Assembly (NCBI RefSeq): GCF_037203765.1
Contig: NZ_JBBCAS010000001.1
Location: forward strand, 434,001-498,000
Source of the DNA: Sediminicola sp037203765
GTDB taxonomy: Bacteria > Bacteroidota > Bacteroidia > Flavobacteriales > Flavobacteriaceae
Length of the DNA: 64,000 nucleotides
Reading direction: 5' to 3'
Within the stretch, counting starts at the first letter, position 1. Every line of letters starts with the position of its first letter. Position numbers and translations under genes: made by a program. Shown here one piece after another: positions 33,429 to 42,400 of this stretch. The notes below the pieces were generated by a model. That model was given only the letters and a program-made list of their open reading frames with translations, did not search any database and was not told the origin of the DNA.

Positions 33429-35984
33429 TTGAAGCTTCGTTTTAAATCATTTATGGCCATTGCCTTGGGTGGACTGCTATTTCATGCATGTTCCACTAAA
33501 AAAGATGCCTTTATAAATCGTAATTGGCATGCCCTTAACACCAAATACAATGTCCTTTACAACGGGAACATAGCCTTTGAGGAAGGGCGTGAAGAGCTCA
33601 ATGACGCCTATCAGGACAACTATTGGGAGGTACTTCCCATAGAGCGCCTAAAGGTAACGGATGAAATCAAGCTGGATTCGGAAGACAACAACCCTAAATT
33701 TTTACGTGCAGAAGAAAAAGCCTCCAAAGCCATACAGAAGCACAGTATGGACATCAAAGATGAGGAACGCAATCCGGTAACGGATGAGGCCTTTCTACTT
33801 CTTGGAAAATCCAGATACTTTGACCAACGCTATATTCCGGCACTGGAAGCATTTAACTATATCCTGAACAAGTATAACGAAAGTGATAAGCTCAATGAAG
33901 CTACCATTTGGAGGGAGAAGGTCCACATCCGATTGGAAAACGAGGATCTGGCACTTAAAAATTTAAAGCGACTCCTAAAATACGAACGCTTAAAGGATCA
34001 AGAATATGCAGATGCCAGGGCAATGATGGCACAGGCCTATATCAATCTAAAGGCCCCTGACACGGCTATACAACAATTGAAAATTGCATCGGCCTACACC
34101 AAAAAAAATCCTGAAAAGGGAAGGTATTACTTTATTATTGGGCAGCTTTATAATCAATTGGGACATAGGGACAGTGCCAATTATGCCTTTGACAAGGTGA
34201 TCGCATTGAACAGAAAATCACCTAGGGTATACATGATCAATGCCCATCTACAAAAGATTAAGAATACCAAGATTACTCCCCAAAACAACGAACTATTGCT
34301 CGAATATCTAACGGATCTGGAAGAAAATAGGGAAAACAGACCCTTTTTGGACAAAATATACCGGCAGATAGCAGAATATCATTTGGAAAACCAATCAGAC
34401 AGTTTGGCCTTGGCCTACTTCAATAAATCATTGAAGGCTACGAGGAACGAGCCTAGGTTGAATGCACTGAATTATGAGAATTTAGCGGAATATAATTTTG
34501 ACAGGAACGCATACAAGGCTTCTGGTGCCTATTACGATAGTACATTGACCAATCTTGTGGTAGACTCCAAAAAATATCGGGCCATTAAAAAGAAATTGGA
34601 CAATCTGGAAGATGTTATTTCTTATGAGGACATGGTACAATATGCAGATAGTGTCATAACCATCTACAATATGCCAGCCGATAAACAATTTGCCTATTTC
34701 GAGGGGTATATTGCCGATTTAAAGGCCAAGGAGGAAGAGGCCATTAAAAAGGAAAAAGAAAAAATTACAGCGGGGTTCGCCGCTTTTGTAGATTCCAAAG
34801 GTGGTCAAGAGAACAAAGGAAAATTCTATTTCTACAACATTACCAGTTTGGGATACGGTAAAGCTGACTTTAAAAATAAATGGGGAGAAAGGGAGTTGGA
34901 GGATAACTGGCGGTGGTCCAGTAAGAATGTGACCCAACAGGCAGGACAGACCGATGAGGTAGAGGCAGATACCAATGTGGAAGCCCAAGAAATCACGGAA
35001 GAACAGAAATATTCCACAGACTATTACATGGCTCAAATTCCTACTGATAAGGCTGTCATAGACAGTTTAATAACAGAAAGGAACTTTGCGAACTATCAAT
35101 TGGGGGTCATTTACAAAGAAAAATTTAAGGAAAATTTACTGGCGGCCATTAAGTTCAACGAAGTGCTCCAGGCCAACCCGGAGGAAAGATTGATCTTGCC
35201 GTCGAAATACAATTTGTATAAGATCTATCAAGAAACAGGAAGTCCTTTGGCCAATGGAATGAAGGAGGACATCATTGAGAACCATGCAGATTCCCGCTAT
35301 GCGGTCATCTTGTTGAATCCGGAAGCGGTGCTGGCCGATGCTACGGATAGTCCGGATGCAAGGTATGCAGCCCTTTATAGGCAGTACGAGAACCAACAAT
35401 ATTTACAGGTAATTGCAGGGGCCGAAGAAAATATAAATAGATACACAGGGGATGAAATTGTTCCCAAGTTTGAAATCCTTAAGGCCAATGCCATTGGAAG
35501 GATTGAAGGCTTTGAGGCATTTAAAGAAGCCCTGAACTATGTGGCCCTGAACTATCCAAATAACCCAGAGGGCAAAAAAGCCCAGGCCATGGTAGAGGAG
35601 CAGTTGCCAAAACTGGAACCCAAAGAATTTTCGGCGGAGACGGAATCTGTTGGAACAGGAAATTGGAAGCTGGTGTTCCCTTTCAAAATAAGGGACAATG
35701 ACAAAGCGGTCCAACTCATGGAAAAGCTAGAAAAATCCATCAAGGATTTAAGGTACAACAATATAGTCTCCAAGGACATATATAATTTGGAAGATCAGTT
35801 CGTTATTGTGCATGGTTTCAGGTCAAAGGAGTTTGCTTTGGGCTACGCCGAACTGCTTAAAAACAATAAGGATTACAAAGTGGCTAATCATAATTTTGTA
35901 ATTTTATCCTCTAATTATAAGATCATTCAGGTACACAAAAACCTGGAGGATTACAAAAAGTTGCAATTAATCCCAAAACCCTAG
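33429..35984 (+). CDS. sprE: Type IX secretion/gliding lipoprotein PorW/SprE
   Basis: The lipoprotein has 851 residues. A TTG start gives a basic signal peptide ending HAC (Cys21); an ATG at codon 9 would remove most of the basic region, so I keep TTG. The opening CSTKKDAFINRNWHALNTKYN is the family signature. TPR-like helical repeats cover about residues 110-400, a low-complexity KEKEK segment is near 437-447, and further repeats with a SPOR-like end follow. In Flavobacterium johnsoniae SprE is needed for T9SS secretion and gliding; PorW links the periplasmic PorN ring to the PorT/Sov side. It precedes bactofilin by 4 bases. Confidence 0.9.
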   Translation: MKLRFKSFMAIALGGLLFHACSTKKDAFINRNWHALNTKYNVLYNGNIAFEEGREELNDAYQDNYWEVLPIERLKVTDEIKLDSEDNNPKFLRAEEKASKAIQKHSMDIKDEERNPVTDEAFLLLGKSRYFDQRYIPALEAFNYILNKYNESDKLNEATIWREKVHIRLENEDLALKNLKRLLKYERLKDQEYADARAMMAQAYINLKAPDTAIQQLKIASAYTKKNPEKGRYYFIIGQLYNQLGHRDSANYAFDKVIALNRKSPRVYMINAHLQKIKNTKITPQNNELLLEYLTDLEENRENRPFLDKIYRQIAEYHLENQSDSLALAYFNKSLKATRNEPRLNALNYENLAEYNFDRNAYKASGAYYDSTLTNLVVDSKKYRAIKKKLDNLEDVISYEDMVQYADSVITIYNMPADKQFAYFEGYIADLKAKEEEAIKKEKEKITAGFAAFVDSKGGQENKGKFYFYNITSLGYGKADFKNKWGERELEDNWRWSSKNVTQQAGQTDEVEADTNVEAQEITEEQKYSTDYYMAQIPTDKAVIDSLITERNFANYQLGVIYKEKFKENLLAAIKFNEVLQANPEERLILPSKYNLYKIYQETGSPLANGMKEDIIENHADSRYAVILLNPEAVLADATDSPDARYAALYRQYENQQYLQVIAGAEENINRYTGDEIVPKFEILKANAIGRIEGFEAFKEALNYVALNYPNNPEGKKAQAMVEEQLPKLEPKEFSAETESVGTGNWKLVFPFKIRDNDKAVQLMEKLEKSIKDLRYNNIVSKDIYNLEDQFVIVHGFRSKEFALGYAELLKNNKDYKVANHNFVILSSNYKIIQVHKNLEDYKKLQLIPKP

Positions 35985-35988
35985 AACA

Positions 35989-36408
35989 ATGTTTTCAGAC
36001 AACAAAAAAACCCGCGTGGTAACGGAAATAGGCGGACAGCCCAACCGAATTGAAAAGAATACAAAGATCAAAGGCGATATTGTCTCCGAAGCCGATTTTA
36101 GGATCGATGGCAAATTGGATGGCAATGTAAAGACATCGGGCAAGGTCGTCATAGGCAAGGATGGATACATCCACGGAAAAGTGGAATGTGTCAATGCGGA
36201 TATTGAAGGAAGTTTCAATGGGGAGCTTTTGGTGGAAGACCTACTCACCTTAAAGGCATCTGCCGTTATTGAAGGGACTGTCATAGTTTCTAAATTGCAG
36301 GTAGAACCAGGAGCTACATTTAACGCTGCCTGTAGTATGAATGGAAAAGGTGGTGCTGTAAGCCAGAACGAGAACACGACTGCCAATGGAACAGCCAAAG
36401 CCTCCTAA
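35989..36408 (+). CDS. Bactofilin (polymer-forming cytoskeletal protein)
   Basis: The protein has 139 residues: a short polar N-terminus, then a right-handed beta-helix core (about 20-118) with repeating turns (IKGDIVSEADFRIDGKLDGN, then GKVVIGKDGYIHGKV). Bactofilins self-assemble into filaments at the membrane without nucleotide and affect cell shape, envelope positioning or motility. It sits between sprE and the ATP synthase genes. Its last 23 bases overlap the atpZ start in another frame, so it is probably co-transcribed with both. Confidence 0.92.
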   Translation: MFSDNKKTRVVTEIGGQPNRIEKNTKIKGDIVSEADFRIDGKLDGNVKTSGKVVIGKDGYIHGKVECVNADIEGSFNGELLVEDLLTLKASAVIEGTVIVSKLQVEPGATFNAACSMNGKGGAVSQNENTTANGTAKAS

Positions 36409-36613
36409 AAAAAAGAATACCGGTCTTCAAAATGCCGCAAAACTCTCGGGTGTCGGCATTCAAATGGGATTGACCATATATTTGGGAAACCTTCTGGGGT
36501 CTTGGTTGGATCATAAATTTGAGACAAACTATCTTGAGATCACAGTTACATTGCTGGCCATATTTTTGTCCATGTACTCCATGATCCGACAAGTTAACGA
36601 CATTAATAAATAG
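36386..36613 (+). CDS. atpZ: AtpZ/AtpI-family F0F1 ATP synthase assembly protein
   Basis: The 75-residue protein has a lysine/proline-rich N-terminus and two membrane helices (about 22-40 and 48-66) separated by a WLDHKF turn, the AtpZ/AtpI layout. Proteins of this group assist c-ring assembly or magnesium supply for the ATP synthase. It starts inside the bactofilin gene (23-base overlap) and leads 4 bases later to the DUF6168 gene and on to atpB. Confidence 0.85.
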   Translation: MEQPKPPKKKNTGLQNAAKLSGVGIQMGLTIYLGNLLGSWLDHKFETNYLEITVTLLAIFLSMYSMIRQVNDINK

Positions 36614-36617
36614 AAAT

Positions 36618-37019
36618 TTGTTAAAAAAAGTTCTTCTGCAAGCCGTACTTTTTGGTTTTGTACTGTTTTTTGGATTTTATGCGCATAGTTTTGTACTTCG
36701 CGCCAATGAAATTTTTATATCCTTGCCCTTATTTGGGATTTATCTCTTCCATGCCCTATTTTCATTCTTAATTTGTGCCACCTTCCATTTTTTGTCCAAC
36801 ACGGAGCGGTTTGCTGGCCAACTTGGTTTTATCTACTTGGGTTCCCTGCTCTTGAAGCTATTATTGTTTGTACTTATTTTTAAAGGCCCTTTATTTCAGA
36901 AGGAAGAGGATTCGCTTGCGGAAAGGATATCTTTATTGGTCCCCGTGTTCCTGTTTTTGTTTTTTGAGGTGATTATCATCATAAAAATTTTAGGGCGAAC
37001 AGGATACGAGAATAAATAA
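36618..37019 (+). CDS. DUF6168-like membrane protein of the atp locus
   Basis: The protein has 133 residues from a TTG start 4 bases after atpZ. Four membrane helices cover nearly its whole length (about 6-24, 37-58, 69-90, 105-128). It occupies the position of AtpI between atpZ and atpB and matches the flavobacterial DUF6168 family as I know it. A helper role in F0 assembly is inferred from location and topology, analogous to AtpI, with no motif to prove it. A promoter for the structural genes begins 12 bases after its stop. Confidence 0.7.
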   Translation: MLKKVLLQAVLFGFVLFFGFYAHSFVLRANEIFISLPLFGIYLFHALFSFLICATFHFLSNTERFAGQLGFIYLGSLLLKLLLFVLIFKGPLFQKEEDSLAERISLLVPVFLFLFFEVIIIIKILGRTGYENK

Positions 37020-37030
37020 TTTGAAAAAAG

Positions 37031-37060
37031 TTTGATTATTATTTTTAATAACTACCTTTG
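37031..37060 (+). promoter_or_regulatory. Promoter of atpBEFHAG
   Basis: TTTG (37031-37034), 18 bases, then TACCTTTG (37053-37060) gives a good match to the Bacteroidetes consensus, 40 bases upstream of the atpB ATG. The structural ATP synthase genes can thus be expressed without the sprE/bactofilin transcript. Confidence 0.7.
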
Positions 37061-37099
37061 CGCAAATTTTAAGGGAGCCAAATTTTTGAAATTATCATA

Positions 37100-38278
37100 A
37101 TGAAGATAGCATCCAAATACTTAAGCAACATTGCCTTATTATTCATTCTTTTGACCACGTTCAATGGGTACTCAAATTCAGAGCCTAGTGAAGGGGGGCA
37201 AGTAAGTGGGCAAGATGAAGTATCAGAGTACATTTTGCACCACATCAAAGATTCCCATGATTTTCATTTATTTTCCTATACCAATAGTGAAGGTGAGCGC
37301 AAGCATGTTGGGTTTCCATTACCGGTAATCGTGTGGTCCAGCAACGGTCTGGTGACTTTTATGTCATCCGAATTTCACCATGATGATAATGGGGAGGTTC
37401 TTGTAGAAAGGAACGGCCTTAAATTCGCCAAAGTCCACAGTAAGATATATGAATTGCCGCAAAGTGCTGAGGCTGCAGAATTTGATGAAGAGCGCCATAT
37501 AGAAAATGGGGCCAAGGTTTTGGATCTTTCCATTACCAAAAGTGTTGTCGGTATTTTGCTTGTTGGTCTTTTCATGCTGTTGTGGTTCTCCTCTTTGGCT
37601 AGACAATACAAAAAGAAAAATATCCCTACCGGTTTTGGTCGTGTTTTGGAGCCTTTGGTGATTTATGTGAGGGATGAAATTGCAAGACCAAATATTGGTG
37701 AAAAGAAATACAGAAAATTTACGGGTTACCTGCTTACGGTATTCTTCTTTATATGGATATTGAACCTTTTGGGCTTGACTCCCTTTGGTTTCAACGTTAC
37801 CGGTCAGCTTGCGGTAACAGCGGCTTTGGCAGTATTTACATTGATCATATACACCGTTAGTGGAAACAAAGATTATTGGCAACATATTTTATGGATGCCG
37901 GGCGTTCCTGTTCTTATTAGACCAGTTTTGGCAATAATTGAATTGGCGGGTGCATTTTTGATTAAGCCTTTTTCATTGTTGGTCCGACTTTTTGCGAACA
38001 TATCAGCTGGACATATTGTTGTGATGAGTTTGATCGCAATAATGTTCACCTTGAAAAATAGCTTAGGGGTTGTAGGGGCTACAGGTCTTTCTTTGGTGTT
38101 GTCATTTTTTATAACATTGATTGAAGTTTTGGTAGCGTTCTTACAGGCCTACATATTTACCATGTTGTCTGCCCTATTTATCGGTATGGCAGTGGCAGAA
38201 CACGATCACGCGCACGATCACGATGAGCACGGTCATGAAGTTCCCGATGCAGAAGATGTCAGAGAGAATTTCATTTAA
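37100..38278 (+). CDS. atpB: F0F1 ATP synthase subunit a
   Basis: The protein has 392 residues, longer than the ~270 of proteobacterial subunit a because of an N-terminal signal-like helix (about 8-24) and an extramembrane domain (about 25-140), usual in Bacteroidetes. The membrane part contains the proton-path motif LVRLFANISAGH with the essential arginine. A histidine-rich tail (EHDHAHDHDEHGHE) ends the protein and may bind metal or be cytoplasmic surface. Subunit a forms the proton half-channels next to the c-ring. Confidence 0.95.
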   Translation: MKIASKYLSNIALLFILLTTFNGYSNSEPSEGGQVSGQDEVSEYILHHIKDSHDFHLFSYTNSEGERKHVGFPLPVIVWSSNGLVTFMSSEFHHDDNGEVLVERNGLKFAKVHSKIYELPQSAEAAEFDEERHIENGAKVLDLSITKSVVGILLVGLFMLLWFSSLARQYKKKNIPTGFGRVLEPLVIYVRDEIARPNIGEKKYRKFTGYLLTVFFFIWILNLLGLTPFGFNVTGQLAVTAALAVFTLIIYTVSGNKDYWQHILWMPGVPVLIRPVLAIIELAGAFLIKPFSLLVRLFANISAGHIVVMSLIAIMFTLKNSLGVVGATGLSLVLSFFITLIEVLVAFLQAYIFTMLSALFIGMAVAEHDHAHDHDEHGHEVPDAEDVRENFI

Positions 38279-38313
38279 TAAGAGTTTGTTTAATTTAATA
38301 TAAATCAATTACT

Positions 38314-38502
38314 ATGTACAATTTAATTGGAGCAGGATTAATCGTAATCGGAGCAGGGATTGGATTAGGTCAAATCGGAGGAAAAGCAATGGAAGGTATT
38401 GCTCGTCAGCCAGAGGCAACCAACAAGATTCAAACAGCGATGATTATCATTGCCGCACTTTTGGAAGGTTTGGCATTCGGAGCATTATTCTTAGGAAAAT
38501 AA
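38314..38502 (+). CDS. atpE: F0F1 ATP synthase subunit c
   Basis: The short hairpin of 62 residues has a first helix with alternating glycines (GAGIGLGQIGG), polar loop ARQPE at 30-34, and a second helix with the ion-carrying Glu51 (LLEGLAF). The residue after the glutamate is glycine and the first-helix position that carries a glutamine in sodium-type rings is not glutamine on my alignment, so proton coupling is likely. It is one of the shortest c subunits, with minimal termini. Confidence 0.95.
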   Translation: MYNLIGAGLIVIGAGIGLGQIGGKAMEGIARQPEATNKIQTAMIIIAALLEGLAFGALFLGK

Positions 38503-38596
38503 TTCGAACGAAAACAGCAAAACATGATTCTGCAACGGTTGGTTGCAGAACATGTTTTCAAAATTAAACAAAGAAGAAATTTAATTTTTCAAGATA

Positions 38597-39097
38597 ATGG
38601 AAACTTTACTGAACGATTTTTCACCTGGTTTATTTTTAGTGCAGACTATCCTATTGATAGGTTTGATATTTTTAATGGTAAAATTTGCCTGGAAACCAAT
38701 CCTAAATTCCTTGAACGAAAGGGAAGCAGGTATTTCCGATGCACTTGCCGCTGCTGAAGCTGCCAAAAAAGAAATGCAGAACGTTACTGCGGATAGCGAG
38801 CGTCTATTGCAGGAAGCGCGTGTAGAGCGTGAGGCTATGATCAAAGAAGCGCGTGAAATGAAGGAGAAGATTGTTGCCGATGCCAAAGAATTGGCCCAAG
38901 CGGAAGGTGACAAAATGATCAAGCAGGCACAAGCAGCTATCGAAAGTGAAAAGAAAGCGGCCGTGGCCGATATAAAGAACCAAGTGGCTACACTATCTGT
39001 GGAAATAGCAGAAAAAGTGATCAAAGGTCAATTGTCCAACGATAACAAGCAATTACAACTTGTTGAGGATATGGTTGGTGATATTAAGCTTAACTAA
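38597..39097 (+). CDS. atpF: F0F1 ATP synthase subunit b
   Basis: The 166-residue protein has one N-terminal membrane helix (about 10-28: LFLVQTILLIGLIFLMVKFA). A long charged coiled coil (about 40-150) with heptad-like E/K/A-rich sequence follows. It is the peripheral stalk linking F0 to the delta subunit and the F1 head. It ends 9 bases before atpH. The 94-base gap after atpE holds no other gene that I would call. Confidence 0.94.
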   Translation: METLLNDFSPGLFLVQTILLIGLIFLMVKFAWKPILNSLNEREAGISDALAAAEAAKKEMQNVTADSERLLQEARVEREAMIKEAREMKEKIVADAKELAQAEGDKMIKQAQAAIESEKKAAVADIKNQVATLSVEIAEKVIKGQLSNDNKQLQLVEDMVGDIKLN

Positions 39098-39106
39098 AAA
39101 CAAGAG

Positions 39107-39646
39107 ATGAACGAATCTAGAGCAGCCATACGTTACGCCAAGGCCATTTTGGACCTGGCAGTGGACAACAAAGCCACTGATGCCGTAGAGAAAGATATGC
39201 GTTCTGTATTGAGCACCCTTGGGGATAGCAAGGAATTGCATCAGATGATGGCAAGTCCCGTTGTTAGTAGTGAAGCCAAGAAAAATGTTCTTTTGGAAGT
39301 TTTTGAGGGCAGTAATGCGATTACTACCGGGTTGATTGATATTCTTGTTGCCAACAAACGTGTCGATCTATTGGACGATGTTGCCGAGAAATATATCATA
39401 CTGAACGAACAACTAAAAGGTGAGGGCGTAGCATTTGTTACAACTGCAGTACCTTTGAGTGCGGATTTGGAAAAGAAAATTTTGGCCAAGATTTCAGAAT
39501 TGACGCCAAAAAAAGTAGTTGTTCAAAATTTCGTGGACGAAAGCATCGTAGGTGGGTTTGTGCTCAGAATTGGAGACATGCAGTACGATTCAAGTATAGC
39601 TACCAAATTGAGCAATTTAAAAAGAGAGTTTACAAATAGTTTATAA
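39107..39646 (+). CDS. atpH: F0F1 ATP synthase subunit delta
   Basis: The protein has 179 residues. The family opening RAAIRYAKAILDLA is at residues 4-17 and the C-terminal signature VDESIVGGFVLRIGDMQYDSSI near 142-164 matches the delta/OSCP family (motif split here as seen). It joins subunit b to the top of the alpha/beta hexamer. It lies between atpF and atpA in the standard order. Confidence 0.94.
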   Translation: MNESRAAIRYAKAILDLAVDNKATDAVEKDMRSVLSTLGDSKELHQMMASPVVSSEAKKNVLLEVFEGSNAITTGLIDILVANKRVDLLDDVAEKYIILNEQLKGEGVAFVTTAVPLSADLEKKILAKISELTPKKVVVQNFVDESIVGGFVLRIGDMQYDSSIATKLSNLKREFTNSL

Positions 39647-39696
39647 TATTAAAATGGTCAAGGCAATCAAATGTCTTGCGTCTTATATCTAATAAC

Positions 39697-41277
39697 ATGG
39701 CAGGAGTAAAAGCCGCTGAAGTATCAGCAATATTGAAAAAACAGTTATCAGGATTCGAAGCCTCAGCTTCATTGGATGAAGTAGGTACCGTATTACAGAT
39801 TGGTGATGGTATCGCAAGGGTTTACGGTCTTTCTAATGTTCAATACGGAGAATTGGTTGAGTTTGAAGGAGGTCTTCAGGGAATCGTTCTTAACTTGGAA
39901 GAAGACAATGTTGGGGTGGTTTTATTGAGTCCATCTAGAGACATTAAGGAAGGATCTGTGGTTAAACGTACGCAAACTATTGCCTCTATCAATGTTGGTG
40001 AAGGTATTGTTGGTCGTGTTGTAAACACTTTGGGTGCTCCTATCGACGGTAAGGGACCTATTACTGGTGATACTTACAAAATGCCATTGGAGCGCAAGGC
40101 CCCAGGGGTTATTTTCCGTCAGCCGGTAAACGAACCGTTACAGACAGGTATCAAGGCCATAGATGCCATGATCCCAGTAGGTAGAGGTCAGCGTGAGTTG
40201 GTTATTGGTGACCGTCAGACTGGGAAGACTACCGTTTGTATTGATACCATTTTGAACCAAAAAGAGTTTTACGATGCAGGGGAACCTGTATATTGTATAT
40301 ATGTAGCTATTGGCCAGAAGGCTTCAACGGTTGCAAACATCGCCAAGACATTAGAGGACAAAGGAGCTTTGGCCTATACCACTATTGTTGCCGCAAACGC
40401 ATCAGATCCTGCTCCTATGCAGGTATATGCACCATTTGCAGGAGCTGCAATTGGAGAGTACTTTAGAGATACAGGTCGTCCTGCTTTGATCATCTATGAT
40501 GATTTGTCAAAACAAGCGGTAGCCTATCGTGAAATCTCCCTATTGTTGAGAAGACCACCGGGACGTGAGGCGTACCCTGGGGATGTTTTCTACCTTCACT
40601 CCAGATTATTGGAGCGTGCTGCAAAAGTTATTGCAGATGATAAGATTGCACAGGACATGAACGATCTTCCTGAAACTTTGAGACCAATGGTAAAAGGTGG
40701 TGGTTCATTGACTGCTTTGCCAATTATCGAAACTCAGGCTGGTGACGTTTCCGCTTATATCCCTACCAACGTAATTTCCATTACCGATGGTCAGATATTC
40801 TTGGAGCAAGATTTGTTCAACCAAGGGGTTCGTCCAGCAATTAACGTGGGTATTTCTGTATCCCGAGTTGGTGGTAACGCACAGATCAAATCAATGAAAA
40901 AGGTGGCAGGTACCTTGAAACTGGATCAAGCACAGTTCCGTGAATTGGAAGCGTTTGCTAAATTCGGTTCTGATTTGGATGCCGCAACATTGAACGTTAT
41001 TGAAAAAGGACGTAGAAACGTTGAGATATTGAAACAAGCCCAAAATGATCCTTTTACCGTAGAAGATCAGGTAGCCATTATTTACGCAGGTTCCAAAAAC
41101 TTGTTGAGAAATGTTCCTGTAGAAAAGGTAAAGGAATTTGAAAGGGATTTCATCGATTTCTTGAATGCCAAGCACAGAGATGTATTGGATACATTAAAAG
41201 CTGGTAAATTAACAGACGAGGTTACAGATGTTCTAACCGCTGTTACCAAAGATTTGTCTGCTAAATACGTAAAGTAA
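39697..41277 (+). CDS. atpA: F0F1 ATP synthase subunit alpha
   Basis: From ATG 39697 the protein has 526 residues; the frame is open for seven more codons but the family starts MAxxxAAEVSAIL. It has a beta-barrel N-domain, P-loop GDRQTGKT (near residue 170) and the alpha-subunit signature near PGREAYPGDVFYLHSRLLER. It is the non-catalytic nucleotide-binding subunit of F1. The start is 50 bases after atpH. Codon use is highly biased compared with neighbours, as expected for a highly expressed gene. Confidence 0.97.
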   Translation: MAGVKAAEVSAILKKQLSGFEASASLDEVGTVLQIGDGIARVYGLSNVQYGELVEFEGGLQGIVLNLEEDNVGVVLLSPSRDIKEGSVVKRTQTIASINVGEGIVGRVVNTLGAPIDGKGPITGDTYKMPLERKAPGVIFRQPVNEPLQTGIKAIDAMIPVGRGQRELVIGDRQTGKTTVCIDTILNQKEFYDAGEPVYCIYVAIGQKASTVANIAKTLEDKGALAYTTIVAANASDPAPMQVYAPFAGAAIGEYFRDTGRPALIIYDDLSKQAVAYREISLLLRRPPGREAYPGDVFYLHSRLLERAAKVIADDKIAQDMNDLPETLRPMVKGGGSLTALPIIETQAGDVSAYIPTNVISITDGQIFLEQDLFNQGVRPAINVGISVSRVGGNAQIKSMKKVAGTLKLDQAQFRELEAFAKFGSDLDAATLNVIEKGRRNVEILKQAQNDPFTVEDQVAIIYAGSKNLLRNVPVEKVKEFERDFIDFLNAKHRDVLDTLKAGKLTDEVTDVLTAVTKDLSAKYVK

Positions 41278-41393
41278 TATGGGAGCTGCGTTGGGTGGCA
41301 TTAGCCGCCCAACGTTGCATTCCAATGGGTCAAACATTTAGAAAAGTACGGGTCTTATAACTGTTATAATCGGTACTCAACACTAAAATACAA

Positions 41394-42254
41394 ATGGCAA
41401 ACTTAAAAGAAATACGTAATAGAATAGCTTCCGTATCCTCAACGATGCAGATTACCAGCGCCATGAAAATGGTTTCTGCTGCAAAATTGAAAAAAGCCCA
41501 AGACGCCATTACGGCCATGAGGCCTTATTCGGATAAGCTAACAGAACTATTACAAAGTCTAAGTGCAAGCTTGGATTCTGATGCTGGAAGTAAATTCTCC
41601 GATAATCGTGAGGTTAAAAAAGTATTGATCGTGGCCATTACCTCAAACAGAGGACTTTGTGGCGCATTCAATACCAATATATTGAAGCACAGTGCCTTTT
41701 TGGCCAAAGAAACCTATGCTGGTAAACAGGTAGATTTTATGGCAATTGGAAAAAAGGCGAATGATATCCTTTCCAAAAGATTTAAAGTTGTTGGGAACCA
41801 CAGTAAGGTTTATGACGATTTAACTTTTGACAATGTGTCTGAAATTGCCGAAGATTTAATGGAACTATTCGTAAATGGTTCTTATGACAAGATCGATATT
41901 GTTTACAATAAATTCAAAAATGCTGCCACTCAGATTGTGATGACCGAGCAGTTCCTTCCTATTGTTCCGCTGGAAGGGGAAGCTACGAATAATGCAGATT
42001 ACATTTTTGAGCCATCAAAATTGGAAATTATAGAAGAGCTTATTCCCAAGTCGTTGAAAACACAACTGTACAAGGGGATACGTGATTCTTTTGCCAGTGA
42101 GCACGGTGCCCGTATGACAGCGATGCACAAGGCTACTGATAACGCCACAGAATTGAGGAACCAATTGAAACTAACGTATAACAAGGCAAGACAAGCTGCC
42201 ATTACCAACGAGATCCTGGAGATTGTTGGTGGAGCTGAAGCTTTGAACAACTAA
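41394..42254 (+). CDS. atpG: F0F1 ATP synthase subunit gamma
   Basis: The central-shaft protein has 286 residues. The N-terminal helix MANLKEIRNRIASVSSTMQI, with ITSAMKMVSAAKL, and the C-terminal helix (EHGARMTAMHKATDNA, then TYNKARQAAITNEI) form the coiled shaft that turns inside the alpha/beta ring. It is last in this cluster. The beta and epsilon genes (atpD, atpC) are absent here and must lie elsewhere, as is usual in Flavobacteriia. A terminator follows 40 bases later. Confidence 0.96.
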   Translation: MANLKEIRNRIASVSSTMQITSAMKMVSAAKLKKAQDAITAMRPYSDKLTELLQSLSASLDSDAGSKFSDNREVKKVLIVAITSNRGLCGAFNTNILKHSAFLAKETYAGKQVDFMAIGKKANDILSKRFKVVGNHSKVYDDLTFDNVSEIAEDLMELFVNGSYDKIDIVYNKFKNAATQIVMTEQFLPIVPLEGEATNNADYIFEPSKLEIIEELIPKSLKTQLYKGIRDSFASEHGARMTAMHKATDNATELRNQLKLTYNKARQAAITNEILEIVGGAEALNN

Positions 42255-42294
42255 AACCTGGTCTGAGGCCGACCGATAGGCAAAATATATTTGG

Positions 42295-42323
42295 AACCCC
42301 GCTGATACATGCGGGGTTTTTTT
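42295..42323 (+). terminator. Intrinsic terminator of the atp operon
   Basis: A perfect 8-bp GC-rich inverted repeat (AACCCCGC / GCGGGGTT) with an 8-base loop is followed by a run of T, 40 bases after atpG. Confidence 0.92.
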
Positions 42324-42356
42324 GTGTTCGGGCGCATAAAAACTATAAATTGTATC

Positions 42357-42388
42357 TTGGCATTTCTATTGTTCTAATCATATTTTTG
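42357..42388 (+). promoter_or_regulatory. Promoter of the 42401 lipoprotein gene
   Basis: TTG (42357-42359), 21 bases, then TATTTTTG (42381-42388) matches the Bacteroidetes consensus. The ATG at 42401 is 12 bases downstream, which excludes the longer open frame from 42350. Confidence 0.65.
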
Positions 42389-42400
42389 AAATTCAGTGGC

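Noticed and set aside
38314..38502. Possible sodium-coupled ATP synthase
   Set aside because: The position after the carrier glutamate is glycine, and no extra sodium ligands were found on the short c subunit.
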